64,000 nucleotides of DNA, from NCBI RefSeq assembly GCF_008254045.1, contig NZ_CP042425.1, positions 558,001 through 622,000 on the forward strand, read 5' to 3'. The notes under the pieces were generated by a model, which worked only from the letters and a program-made list of their open reading frames with translations, ran no database searches and had not been told where the DNA came from. Shown piece after piece: positions 18,616 to 27,145 of the stretch. Position 1 is the first letter of the stretch. Each line of letters begins with the position of its first letter. Position numbers and translations under genes: made by a program. This DNA comes from Limnoglobus roseus. Its GTDB lineage: Bacteria; Planctomycetota; Planctomycetia; Gemmatales; Gemmataceae.

Positions 18616-20739
18616 ATGGCGAAATCCTCCCCCACCGACGACCTGAAACAGATCCGCAACATTGGCGTCATCGCCCACATCGACGCGGGCAAGACCACGA
18701 CCACCGAACACTTACTCTTCTACGCCGGGGCCAAGCACAAGCTCGGCGGCGTGGACGAGGGAACGACCGAGACCGACTACGACCAGGAAGAACAAGAGCG
18801 CGGCATCACGATCTACTCCGCGTGCGTGCCGTTCTCGTGGCTCGGGTACACGGTCAACCTGATCGACACGCCGGGGCACGTCGATTTCACGGCCGAAGTG
18901 GAACGCTCACTGCGGGTGCTCGACGGCGCGATCTGCGTCTTTGACGGGCAGAAGGGCGTCGAAGCCCAGTCGGAAACGGTCTGGAGGCAGGCCAACAAGT
19001 ACGGCGTGCCGCGGATCATCTTCGTGAACAAGATGGACGTGGTCGGGGCCAACTTCGCACAGACGCTCGAAACCGTCCGCCAACGGCTCACGCCGGACGG
19101 GGCCACGCAGGGCCGGCCGGTGCCGATCGTGATCCCCATCGGGTCCGGGTCCGTGAAGGATAGCCACACGCCGTTCAAGGGCGTCATCGACCTGATCGAG
19201 ATGAAGGCCATCTACTTCGACCCGGCCGATTACGGCAAGACGATGACGGTCGAAGCCGTGCCGGAAGATCACCAACTCGAAGCCGAGGACTACCGCACGA
19301 AGCTGTTCGACATCCTCAGCGAATCCGACGACAAGGATCTGATCACATCCGCGCTGCTCGAAGGCCAAGCCCCGGACCCGGCGAAGGTGCGGCAACTCGT
19401 GCGCGAACAGACGCTCGCCCGCCGCATCTACCCGGTGTTGGCCGGTAGCGGCCGCGAGCACATCGGCGTTCAGCCGCTGCTCGACGCGGTGACGTACTAC
19501 CTGCCGAGTCCGCTCGACCGGCCGCCGGTCGTCGGCACCAACCCGAAGGGGAAGAAGGAAGAAAAGCGAAAGCCCGACCCGAAGGAGCCGTTCTGCGGTC
19601 TCGTGTTCAAAGCCGTCGGCCACCCGAACGGCAACCGCTTCTTCATCCGCGTCTACAGCGGCGTGATGAAGCCGAACATGCGGGCGTTCAACACTGGCAA
19701 GGACGTGAAGGAGAACATCGCCAAGATCTTCCACGTCCACGCCGACCCGAACCGCGGCCTGGAGGAAGTCGATGCGGCCCCGGCCGGCGACATCGTCTGC
19801 GTGTTGGGGCTGAAGGACTCGATCACCGGCGACACGCTCTGCGAGACGGCCCACCCCATTTTGCTGGAAGCGATCACCTTCGCGGAGGCGGTCGTCAGCC
19901 AGTCGATCGAACCCGAGAGCGGGGCCGACAAGGACAAGCTCGTCAACTCGCTCGCGCTGCTCCAACTCGAAGACCCGACGTTCAAGGTGAAGGTGGACAA
20001 GGACACGGCCCAGACGGTCATGAGCGGCATGGGCACCTTGCATTTGGAAGTGAAACGGCACCGGCTCGAACGCGACTTCCGGCTAAAGGTCCGCGTCGGC
20101 AAGCCGCGAGTGAGCTACCGCGAAATGCTGATCGGCGGCAAGACGGTCGAGGTCGAAGTCGACCGCATGGGCGACAAGCAGGCCTACGCGAACCTGCGGG
20201 TGTCGTTCACGAACTTCAAGGTCGAGAAGCCGGTCATCGTGAACAACGCCGTCGGCCCGGAGGCGCTGCCGCCGCTGTTCGCCGCCGCCGCCGAGCGGGG
20301 GCTGATCGACGCGCTGCAAACGGGCGAACTCGGCTACCCGATGATGAACGTGCAGGCGACCATCACCGACGCGAAGTTCGACCCGAACCTGAGCAGCGAG
20401 GACGCCTTCACGAAGGCGGCGGTGCAGGCCTACCGCGAAGCGGTCGAGGGGAACATTCAGTTGATGGAGCCGATCATGCGGGTGACGGTGACGACTCCGA
20501 ACGAGTTCGTCGGCAACATCACCGGCGACCTGGCTGGCCGCCGCGGCGTGATCGAGCGGCAAGAACCACTCGGCGCGGGCGGCACCTTCGAGGTGGAAGC
20601 GTTCGTGCCACTGCGGCTGCTGTTCGACTACGCCGACCGCGTGCGGAGTCTGAGCCAAGGTCGGGCCGCGAGCGGCATGGAACCGCACAGCTACGAGCCG
20701 GCCCCGGCCGAGGTGCGCCGGGAGATGTTGGGGGAGTGA
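18616..20739 (+). CDS. fusA: elongation factor G paralogue
   Basis: 707-residue translational GTPase of the EF-G family, which drives ribosomal translocation. GTPase motifs are complete: AHIDAGKT (20-27), the switch segment ERGITIYSAC, DTPGHVDF and NKMD. Domains II-V follow, including GEL-type domain IV and a C-terminal domain V ending PAEVRREMLGE. An insertion rich in Lys/Glu/Pro (GKKEEKRKPDPKEP, near residue 312) separates domain G from domain II. It is not in a str operon with rpsL, rpsG or tuf, so it may be a second EF-G with a specialised role. GTG 18604 is an alternative start. Confidence 0.9.
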   Translation: MAKSSPTDDLKQIRNIGVIAHIDAGKTTTTEHLLFYAGAKHKLGGVDEGTTETDYDQEEQERGITIYSACVPFSWLGYTVNLIDTPGHVDFTAEVERSLRVLDGAICVFDGQKGVEAQSETVWRQANKYGVPRIIFVNKMDVVGANFAQTLETVRQRLTPDGATQGRPVPIVIPIGSGSVKDSHTPFKGVIDLIEMKAIYFDPADYGKTMTVEAVPEDHQLEAEDYRTKLFDILSESDDKDLITSALLEGQAPDPAKVRQLVREQTLARRIYPVLAGSGREHIGVQPLLDAVTYYLPSPLDRPPVVGTNPKGKKEEKRKPDPKEPFCGLVFKAVGHPNGNRFFIRVYSGVMKPNMRAFNTGKDVKENIAKIFHVHADPNRGLEEVDAAPAGDIVCVLGLKDSITGDTLCETAHPILLEAITFAEAVVSQSIEPESGADKDKLVNSLALLQLEDPTFKVKVDKDTAQTVMSGMGTLHLEVKRHRLERDFRLKVRVGKPRVSYREMLIGGKTVEVEVDRMGDKQAYANLRVSFTNFKVEKPVIVNNAVGPEALPPLFAAAAERGLIDALQTGELGYPMMNVQATITDAKFDPNLSSEDAFTKAAVQAYREAVEGNIQLMEPIMRVTVTTPNEFVGNITGDLAGRRGVIERQEPLGAGGTFEVEAFVPLRLLFDYADRVRSLSQGRAASGMEPHSYEPAPAEVRREMLGE

Positions 20740-20751
20740 CGGAGGATGAAC

Positions 20752-20824
20752 GGCGAGCGGCCCGGCGTAAGCGGGCCGTGTCTGATAGTACCAGACACGG
20801 CCCGCTCACGCCGGGCCGCTCGCC
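20752..20824. terminator. very long hairpin, 33-bp arms
   Basis: Arms 20752-20784 and 20792-20824 match at 32 of 33 positions around a 7-base loop. The right arm ends exactly at the stop codon of the minus-strand oxidoreductase gene and the left arm begins 12 bases after the EF-G stop, so it separates two convergent genes. It is far longer than needed for termination and lacks a clear T-tract. Confidence 0.75.
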
Positions 20825-22087
20825 TTAAACCCGCCCCGCGTACAGCACCTTCGGTTCGGCCACGCCGGGCAGGTACAACCGCAGGCCATCGTCGGTCGTC
20901 ACCATGCCGCCGGGGCGACCGGCGGCATGCTCCGCGAGGATCGCTTCCAGTGCCTGAACGATAGCCACGCAGTTGCGTTCCGCCGACAGGTCGTTGTACT
21001 TGTAGTGGGCCATCGCCTGCCAGCGATCGTGGCGGTCGCCGGGCCCGTGTTCGACGTAAGCGACTTCCTCGAAGAACCGGCGGATCACTTCGATGCCGTA
21101 GCCGCGCTGCGACAGTTCGTTCCACGGTTCGACGAACCGGCCGTTGTAGTGGTGGTTCGGCGTGTACTTGAACTCGCCCGGCGAGCGGTCTTCGATCGTC
21201 ACCTCCACGCCGCGCTTCCGCTGGTGGGCGTTCCACACGCCGTTGTCGAAGCGGAACTGCACCTCCTGATCGACGTAGCCGGGGAAGTTGTCCGGCGTCA
21301 CCCAACTGGTGTGGATGTCGAACGTGGCCTCGCGGCCGTCGTTGAGGTGCGTGTACGTGACCTGCAACTGTGTCGAATCCCACGTGTTGCCGTCGGCCGG
21401 GCCGACGAGGCCGCGCTGGCCGTTCGCGGAAATGCGGGTGAGAGCGTAGTTGCCACGGCTGAAGAAGGTGAAGTCGATGAGCTTCGTGTAATGGCACGCG
21501 ACGTAGGTGCCGGGGTTGCGGCCGGTCAGCCACTCGGCGAACTGGCCGGTCGAGATCGACTTCGGCTCCAAGAGCGAGCAGTAGCCGTTGTTGACGTGCC
21601 GGAGGTTCCCTTCGAGGACGTGCGTCCGCAGCTTCTTGTGGTCCGGGTCGAGCAGCTTGTGGTACACGACCTTCGCGAGAACCTGCTTCTCGTCGGCGAG
21701 GGCTTGCAACTCGTCCAACTCCGCGAGCGACAGCACCGAGGGCTTCTCGATCAGCACATGCTTGCCGGCCGTGAGCGCCGCCTTTGCCGGGCCGAAGTGC
21801 CGGTCATCCGGCGTGGCCACGCACACCACGTCCACGTCACTCTTTGCCAGTTGCTCGGCCGCGTCGGGGCCGGTGAGGTTCGCAAACGGCGTCGGAGCAT
21901 GTGCCCGATACTTCCCGGCCCGCGTGCCGGTGCGGGTGGCGACGGCGGCGAGATCGACGTCCACGAGGCCGAAGTCGCGGCGGAAGAGTCCTTCGCGGTG
22001 AACTTGCTCGAAGAACGGCCGGTACGTCTCGTCGAAAATCATGCCGAGGCCGACCATGCCGGCCCGGATGCGGGGTGGGATACTCAT
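20825..22087 (-). CDS. Gfo/Idh/MocA-family oxidoreductase
   Basis: 420-residue NAD(P)-dependent oxidoreductase, a family acting on sugars, inositols and related alcohols. The Rossmann N-terminal domain (about 7-140) has VGLGMIFDE in place of a canonical GxGxxG and the signature lysine in GKHVLIEKPS (about 107-116). The C-terminal alpha/beta domain (about 150-400) contains HYTKLIDFTFF, with a possible catalytic His/Lys. The substrate cannot be inferred from context. The start MSIPPRIRAGMVG is close to the Rossmann strand, as normal for the family. Confidence 0.9.
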   Translation of the reverse strand: MSIPPRIRAGMVGLGMIFDETYRPFFEQVHREGLFRRDFGLVDVDLAAVATRTGTRAGKYRAHAPTPFANLTGPDAAEQLAKSDVDVVCVATPDDRHFGPAKAALTAGKHVLIEKPSVLSLAELDELQALADEKQVLAKVVYHKLLDPDHKKLRTHVLEGNLRHVNNGYCSLLEPKSISTGQFAEWLTGRNPGTYVACHYTKLIDFTFFSRGNYALTRISANGQRGLVGPADGNTWDSTQLQVTYTHLNDGREATFDIHTSWVTPDNFPGYVDQEVQFRFDNGVWNAHQRKRGVEVTIEDRSPGEFKYTPNHHYNGRFVEPWNELSQRGYGIEVIRRFFEEVAYVEHGPGDRHDRWQAMAHYKYNDLSAERNCVAIVQALEAILAEHAAGRPGGMVTTDDGLRLYLPGVAEPKVLYAGRV

Positions 22088-22098
22088 GCAAAAATCCT

Positions 22099-22197
22099 AT
22101 TCACCACAGAGGGCACAGAGAACACAGAGAAAGAACCGATAAGGGTCAGAACCGAAACAAGTCCTTCTGCCTTTCCTCTGTGCTCTCTGTGGTGAAT
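22099..22197. repeat. inverted repeat of CACAGAG-type units
   Basis: Left arm about 22099-22137 and right arm about 22171-22197 both derive from ATTCACCACAGAG...CACAGAG units, with the left arm carrying one extra unit (AACACAGAG). It lies between the oxidoreductase gene and the ABC permease gene on the minus strand. It resembles the repeat at 6295-6375 in style but not in exact sequence. Confidence 0.8.
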
Positions 22198-22202
22198 CGA
22201 TT

Positions 22203-24002
22203 TTATCGAAGCGAGTCGAGTATCTTTAGTCGCATCGCCGACAGCGCGGGAACCAGCCCGCCGAGGCGGCCCATCACGAGCGTGAACAGCATGCCCATCG
22301 CCATCACCTGGGCGTCCACGTTGATCGTCAGGGCGATGCTCTTGCCGCCGGGGGCACCGCTGCCACTGCTGAGCGTGCTGGTACTCGCCCGACCGTCGGC
22401 GATGGCCCACGCGAGGAGGCAGCCCATCGCGCCGCCGATGACAGCGATGGTCAGCGATTCGAGCATGAACGACACCATCACCTGCCACCGTTTGAAGCCG
22501 AGCAGCCGTAGGACGCCGATGTCGCGGATGCGCTGGGCGATGCTCGCGAACATCGTCGTCATCATGCCGAACACACCGCCGATGGCCATGACCACGGCCA
22601 CCACCACGACGGCCACCAGGAAGAAGTTGTTCGTCTTCGTCAGTTCTGCGTAGTAGTCGGGCTCCGAGAACGCCTTCAGCTTCTGTTGCGTGTACCGCTT
22701 GCTGAGGTGGTAGGCCATCGCCCGCGACGCCTCCCGCGTGTCGGCGTCGGTTCGGAGGACGAGCGTGGTGAACGTCCGCTTGCCGAACGGCTCATAAATA
22801 CGGCTGAACCGCTGCACCCAGATCTCGCTGCCGAACGTCGTGCCCTCGGCCTTCATGATGCCGGTGACGACCCACTCGACTTCGCCGAGCGTGAACACGT
22901 CACCGGGCACGAGCGGCCGTTTGTCCGGGCGATCCTCGGCGAGCACGCCGGCCACGCCCTCGCCGAGCACGCACTCGATTTGGCTCTTGTCGTTCACGCC
23001 GGACGAGCGAAACCACTTGCCACCGGGCAGGAGTTGGACGTTGTGAACCTCGGCCGCGACTTGCGAATCGCCGAGGCTGCGGAGTTGCACGAACCGCCGC
23101 CGCGGCGGGTTCGAGTGCGGAACCGGCATGTTGATCGCGTAGTACGTCTCCTTGCTCGCCAGTGAGAGCGGCTTGCCGTCCCGCTCGACCGTCTTCACGC
23201 GGACCGGCGTCTTCAGGACGCGGTCCTTCTCGTCGAGTTCGACCACCACCCGTTCGACGTTGTCGATGTCGCCGTAGCCGAGGTTGCTGAAGATTTCGTC
23301 CGTCGACCCGTCAGACAGGGCGAAGACGTTGCCCGGCACGCCGCTGTTCTCGGTGAGGTTGTTCATGCCGTTGACGAACGCGAGCAGGAACGTGAGCAGG
23401 CCGATGACGGCCGTGAACGCGAACGCGGTCATGAGGTTCGTCTTCCACCGCACGCGGACGTTGCGGAGGTTGTACGCCAGCGGCACCTTGCCGATGAACA
23501 CGAGGATGAGCAGGTCGAAGGCGTACACCGCGAGGATGACGAACGGCCAGTGCTCGATCATCGCGGGCGGCAGTTTCGTGTGCAGCGGCGTCCGCATGAA
23601 CTTCTGCACGTCCGGCGGCATCTTCGACAGGTTCTCTTCGCGCTCGCGCTCGGTCTTGCCCAAGAAGTCGCCGGGGGCGGGCGTCATGGTGCGGGCGACG
23701 ACGCCGAACGAGCCTTTCTCCGGCAGCGGGAGACGGGTGACGAGTTCGACCGACACGGCGAGGACGGCCAGCAGCACGATGACCCCGGTGCCGAGGGCGA
23801 AGACGCGCTTCAGCGTCCGCCACAGGCGGGAGCCGTGAGCGGCGGTGGTGTCTTCGAGGACCGACTCTTGCGAGAGGAACGCCGGCACCGCCAGCAGCAA
23901 GACCGACAGCGGCAGCAGCGACAGCCCGAGCACGAACATCGTCGCGAGGCTCGTGACGAGCAGCTTCAACAGGCGGTAGGCGAGACGCGGAAGGAAGAGC
24001 AT
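22203..24002 (-). CDS. ABC transporter permease, FtsX/MacB type (second permease)
   Basis: 599-residue inner-membrane permease. N-terminal membrane segments span about 10-45 and 70-95 (FALGTGVIVLLAVLAVSVEL). A further helix lies near 170 (WPFVILAVYAFDLLILVFIG) and another near 205-225, and a large extracytoplasmic domain covers about 230-450. The C-terminal FtsX domain (about 470-595) has three helices (FFLVAVVVVAVVMAIGGVFG and others). The start at 24002 is chosen because residues before it come from the adjacent inverted repeat. Third gene of an ABC operon; the set probably moves lipoproteins or lipids, or transmits force across the envelope. Confidence 0.87.
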   Translation of the reverse strand: MLFLPRLAYRLLKLLVTSLATMFVLGLSLLPLSVLLLAVPAFLSQESVLEDTTAAHGSRLWRTLKRVFALGTGVIVLLAVLAVSVELVTRLPLPEKGSFGVVARTMTPAPGDFLGKTEREREENLSKMPPDVQKFMRTPLHTKLPPAMIEHWPFVILAVYAFDLLILVFIGKVPLAYNLRNVRVRWKTNLMTAFAFTAVIGLLTFLLAFVNGMNNLTENSGVPGNVFALSDGSTDEIFSNLGYGDIDNVERVVVELDEKDRVLKTPVRVKTVERDGKPLSLASKETYYAINMPVPHSNPPRRRFVQLRSLGDSQVAAEVHNVQLLPGGKWFRSSGVNDKSQIECVLGEGVAGVLAEDRPDKRPLVPGDVFTLGEVEWVVTGIMKAEGTTFGSEIWVQRFSRIYEPFGKRTFTTLVLRTDADTREASRAMAYHLSKRYTQQKLKAFSEPDYYAELTKTNNFFLVAVVVVAVVMAIGGVFGMMTTMFASIAQRIRDIGVLRLLGFKRWQVMVSFMLESLTIAVIGGAMGCLLAWAIADGRASTSTLSSGSGAPGGKSIALTINVDAQVMAMGMLFTLVMGRLGGLVPALSAMRLKILDSLR

Positions 24003-24021
24003 AGAAGGTTCCGGAAACTCG

Positions 24022-24096
24022 GGCGAGCGGGGCGTCAGCCCCCTGATTCTGGTCGTTGCGATGCGAGAATCAGGGGGCTGACGCCCCCCGCTCGCC
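24022..24096. repeat. inverted repeat between the two permease genes
   Basis: Arms 24022-24050 and 24066-24096 (GGCGAGCGGGG, then CGTCAGCCCCCTGATTCT) match except for two extra G/C bases in the right arm. The element sits inside the operon, so it is probably an mRNA hairpin or an inserted repeat copy rather than a full terminator. Confidence 0.8.
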
Positions 24097-24101
24097 AATC
24101 G

Positions 24102-25601
24102 TTACGCCACCGTCGCGAACACCTCGGACACCTTCACCTTGCGCGCGTTCCACGCCGGCAGGGCGGACCCGATCAGGCCGACGAGGATGCCGAGTAGGGG
24201 GCCGTAGAGCACGATCTCCCACGGCGAGTGGAACGTGTCGAAGAACGCGAACTTCACGCCGATCGCCTTCGTGATACTGCGAATCGCCATCGGCAGGAAG
24301 TACACCGCCCACGTGCTGAGCATCCCGCCGAACGTGCCGATGAGCATGGCCTCGCTGACGATCATCGTCATGATCTGCCACGGCTGGAAGCCCATCACCT
24401 TCATCACCGCCATCTCGGTCCACCGCTCGCGGACGCCGATGGTGATGGTGATGCCGATGACAAGGCACATGATGACCACGATGGCCGGCATGATGAGAAC
24501 CTTCAGCCCCCAGAAGATGTCCTTGAACGGCTCCAGGAACGAGCCGATGGCGGCCGAGAACGTCTCCATCTTGGTCGCCGGGTTCGAGAACGACGACGGT
24601 TCCGCGACGACGGCGGCGAGCTGTTGGTACGCGGCCTTGTTCGGCATCCGCACCCAGACGAGGTTCAGGCAGCGGTCGGCGACGGGGTGGTCCTTGCCGG
24701 TGCGGGCCCTGTAGTCGTCGAGCTTCGCGATCAGGTAGTCGAACCGCATGGCGGCGTTCATCCCCATCCGGCTGCCGGGCGGGAACGCCCCAACGATCTT
24801 GCACTCGAACTCGATGTCCTTGTAGTTCGTGCCGAACAGCTTCATCTCGTCGCCGACCTTCTTGCCGATCTTCTCCAACCGATCGGCCCCGACCACGATG
24901 TTCCGCTTGTCCTGCTTCACAAGGTCGATGATCCTCATCATCTCCGCCCAACCGTCTTCGCCGAGGTCTTCGGGGTTCAGCCCTTGCTCCTTCATCATGC
25001 CGTTGGTGACGGCGTCCGGGTCGAGGGCGAACAGGAACAGGCTGTTCTCCTGCGTCATCTTGGCCGGGTCGAGCGTGCCCCCGACGAACGACCACGTCAT
25101 GAAGTTCTGGTCGATGTCGGCCGGCTGCATCTCCTTCGGCAGCTTGTCCCGCATCAGCCCCTTGAGGTTCGCCGCGTACCCCGGCTTCATCATGCTCGGG
25201 ATGCCGAACTTCTCGGACATGATGACGAGTTGCGAGTTCTCCTGGTCGGTCGTCATCTTCCCGATGGTCGTGATGACGCCGTAGAGCATCGTCAACATGC
25301 CGGTGAGGACGAACAGGGCGATGTACGTGAGGGCCGTGCGCAGGAGGTTTCGCCGCAGGCTGCGGAAGACGAGGCCGGCGAGCTTGGCGTACTTGCCGAC
25401 CGGGTCGACGAGATTCTGGAACCCGCGGATGACGAGTTCCATCAGGTACATCGCGCCGAAGAACAGCGGCAGCGTGATGATGGCGAGAATCGTCAGGAAG
25501 AAGATGGCGCCGATGAGCGCGACGGTGCCGTAGAGGGCGAGTTCGATCAGCGACGTCTCGACCGGGGCCGACTGCCCGTACTGGGCCGCGTTGGGGAACA
25601 T
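24102..25601 (-). CDS. ABC transporter permease, FtsX/MacB type (first permease)
   Basis: 499-residue permease. The N-terminal part has a membrane helix at about 23-50 (ALYGTVALIGAIFFLTILAI) and a linker. A second helix near 95-120 (LLRTALTYIALFVLTGMLTM) is followed by an extracytoplasmic domain (about 125-370). The C-terminal FtsX domain carries three helices (about 380-490) and VRERWTEMAVMKVMGFQPWQI, the typical cytoplasmic coupling segment. The start MFPNAAQYGQ at 25601 is 26 bases after the ATPase stop and has GGAGG in front (minus strand of 25608-25615). Works with the ATPase upstream and the second permease downstream. Confidence 0.88.
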   Translation of the reverse strand: MFPNAAQYGQSAPVETSLIELALYGTVALIGAIFFLTILAIITLPLFFGAMYLMELVIRGFQNLVDPVGKYAKLAGLVFRSLRRNLLRTALTYIALFVLTGMLTMLYGVITTIGKMTTDQENSQLVIMSEKFGIPSMMKPGYAANLKGLMRDKLPKEMQPADIDQNFMTWSFVGGTLDPAKMTQENSLFLFALDPDAVTNGMMKEQGLNPEDLGEDGWAEMMRIIDLVKQDKRNIVVGADRLEKIGKKVGDEMKLFGTNYKDIEFECKIVGAFPPGSRMGMNAAMRFDYLIAKLDDYRARTGKDHPVADRCLNLVWVRMPNKAAYQQLAAVVAEPSSFSNPATKMETFSAAIGSFLEPFKDIFWGLKVLIMPAIVVIMCLVIGITITIGVRERWTEMAVMKVMGFQPWQIMTMIVSEAMLIGTFGGMLSTWAVYFLPMAIRSITKAIGVKFAFFDTFHSPWEIVLYGPLLGILVGLIGSALPAWNARKVKVSEVFATVA

Positions 25602-25627
25602 GGGTGAACCTCCGCGAGTTTGTCGAG

Positions 25628-26335
25628 TTAGTTCAACCGCGCCAGCGCCGGCAGTGGGTTCCCGCCGACGAGGCGGCCCTTTTCCAGTTGCACGATCCGC
25701 TGGGCTCGTTCGGCCGCGTGCGGGTCGTGCGTCACCATCAGGATCGTCTTGCCGAGTTCGCTGCGGAGCAGGCCGAGCAGGTTCAGGGCGTCGTTGGCCG
25801 ACTTCGCGTCGAGTGCCCCGGTCGGTTCGTCGCAGACGACGATCGTCGGGTCGGTGACAATAGCCCGAGCGATGCCGACGCGCTGACACTGGCCGCCGGA
25901 GAGTTGGCCGGGGCGGTGCGTCATCCGGTCGCCGAGGCCGACGAGGCTCAGGGCGTTCTCCACCTGCTTCTTCCGTTGGGCCTTGCTGAGTTGCAGCAGG
26001 AGCAACGGTAGCTCGACATTCTCGTAGGCCGTGAGCACCGGCAGCAGGTTGTAGAACTGGAAGACGAAGCCGACGTTCCGCGTCCGCCACCGGGCGAGTT
26101 CACTCTCGGACTTCTCGGAGATGATCTGATCGCCGACGCGGATCGTGCCCTCGGTCGGCGAGTCCAGCCCGGCGATGAGGTTCAGCAGCGTCGTCTTGCC
26201 AGACCCGGACGGCCCCATGAGCGCGAGGAACTCCCCTTCCTGCACGTCGAGGGTCAGGTCCATGAGCACGTCGATCTTCTCGTCCCCGCGGGAGAAGGAC
26301 TTGTACAGGTCGCGGACTTCGACGATGGCGGACAT
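25628..26335 (-). CDS. ABC transporter ATP-binding protein, LolD/MacB type
   Basis: 235-residue ATPase. Walker A is GPSGSGKT (about 41-48), the Q-loop is FVFQFYNLLP, the signature is LSGGQCQRVGIARA (about 145-158), Walker B is IVVCDEPTGALD and the H-loop is MVTHDP. The ELPLLL segment after the Q-loop is typical of the LolD/FtsE/MacB group, which energises permeases with large periplasmic domains rather than importing solutes. First gene of a three-gene minus-strand operon with the two FtsX-type permeases. Confidence 0.94.
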   Translation of the reverse strand: MSAIVEVRDLYKSFSRGDEKIDVLMDLTLDVQEGEFLALMGPSGSGKTTLLNLIAGLDSPTEGTIRVGDQIISEKSESELARWRTRNVGFVFQFYNLLPVLTAYENVELPLLLLQLSKAQRKKQVENALSLVGLGDRMTHRPGQLSGGQCQRVGIARAIVTDPTIVVCDEPTGALDAKSANDALNLLGLLRSELGKTILMVTHDPHAAERAQRIVQLEKGRLVGGNPLPALARLN

Positions 26336-26352
26336 AGACTCCCTCTGGTAAT

Positions 26353-26443
26353 TGAAGGGGTGACACTGTGAGGGGTTGGGAAGACCAGTTTCTGCCTTTT
26401 CACCCGCTCACCAAGTCACCCCTTCATCTTCCGAACCCCTTCA
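26353..26443 (-). promoter_or_regulatory. intergenic element with overlapping complementary segments
   Basis: Lies between mfnB and the ABC ATPase gene. Segment A (26353-26364) is perfectly complementary to 26415-26426. Segment B (26372-26384) matches 26427-26439 at 12 of 13. The order A-B-A'-B' is a pseudoknot topology. The first 8 bases of A can instead pair with 26436-26443, which includes the mfnB stop. Mutually exclusive folds could act as an attenuator; alternatively the matches come from GGTGA-like repeat units. Confidence 0.4.
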
Positions 26444-27145
26444 CTTCAGCGCGTCCTTCCACTTCTTGATCCGGGTCGGGTCGAGGTCGGCGGTCCGGTC
26501 TCCGCCGACGCACACAGCTCCGCGGACGGCATACCAGTCCGGCGACACGTCCTTCAGCTTCTTCAAGTCCTCGATTTTCAGTGAGCCGGCGATAGCCACG
26601 GCCACGCCGCCGCCTTGCAGCGTCGTCACCAACTCGGCGATCTGATCGGCGTCGAGGAAGTTCAGCAGGTTCTTCTTGTCCTTCACGTAGGTGTCCAGCA
26701 GGAACACCTTGTACCGATACCGCTTCGCGAACTTGGCGACTTCCTCCGGCGGCACGCTCTTGGCCCGAAGGTGGTCGGCGTAAGCGACGGCCACAACCTC
26801 GGTGCCGCGCTTGATCTGACGGCGGGTGTCGAGCAAGTCTTCGCCCCACCCCGGCGTGTGCGTGTACCCGGCCAGACCCCACTTAATGTAGTCCAGCGGC
26901 AGTTGCAGGTGCCAGTGCGCCTCGACCACCGAATTGGTGGCCCATTCGCCGAGGGCAGCGCTCACCGGCACGGCCCCGGCGACGGTTTCGATGACGGCCG
27001 CCACGACTTCCGCTTCGGCCGGGGCCATCGCCCCCTTGCTCGGTTCCTTCACGTCGATCAGGTCGGCCCCGGCCTTCAGCGCGACGGCTGCCTCTTCGGG
27101 GGACCGCACACTCACCAGCAACTTCGTCTTGCTTCCTTGCTTCAT
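26441..27145 (-). CDS. mfnB: MfnB-like (5-formylfuran-3-yl)methyl phosphate synthase
   Basis: 234-residue TIM-barrel protein of the DUF556/MfnB family. In methanogens MfnB makes the furan precursor of methanofuran from two glyceraldehyde-3-phosphate molecules. The N-terminal signature KLLVSVRSPEEAA...AGADLIDVKEPSKGAM is present in the first 42 residues, and GSLKIEDLKKL and PDWYAVRGAVC near the C-terminus fit the barrel's phosphate site. Planctomycetes use methanopterin/methylofuran-type C1 carriers, which explains a bacterial copy. Its ATG overlaps the ASCH gene stop (ATGA), indicating translational coupling. No other cofactor gene lies in the window. Confidence 0.85.
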   Translation of the reverse strand: MKQGSKTKLLVSVRSPEEAAVALKAGADLIDVKEPSKGAMAPAEAEVVAAVIETVAGAVPVSAALGEWATNSVVEAHWHLQLPLDYIKWGLAGYTHTPGWGEDLLDTRRQIKRGTEVVAVAYADHLRAKSVPPEEVAKFAKRYRYKVFLLDTYVKDKKNLLNFLDADQIAELVTTLQGGGVAVAIAGSLKIEDLKKLKDVSPDWYAVRGAVCVGGDRTADLDPTRIKKWKDALK

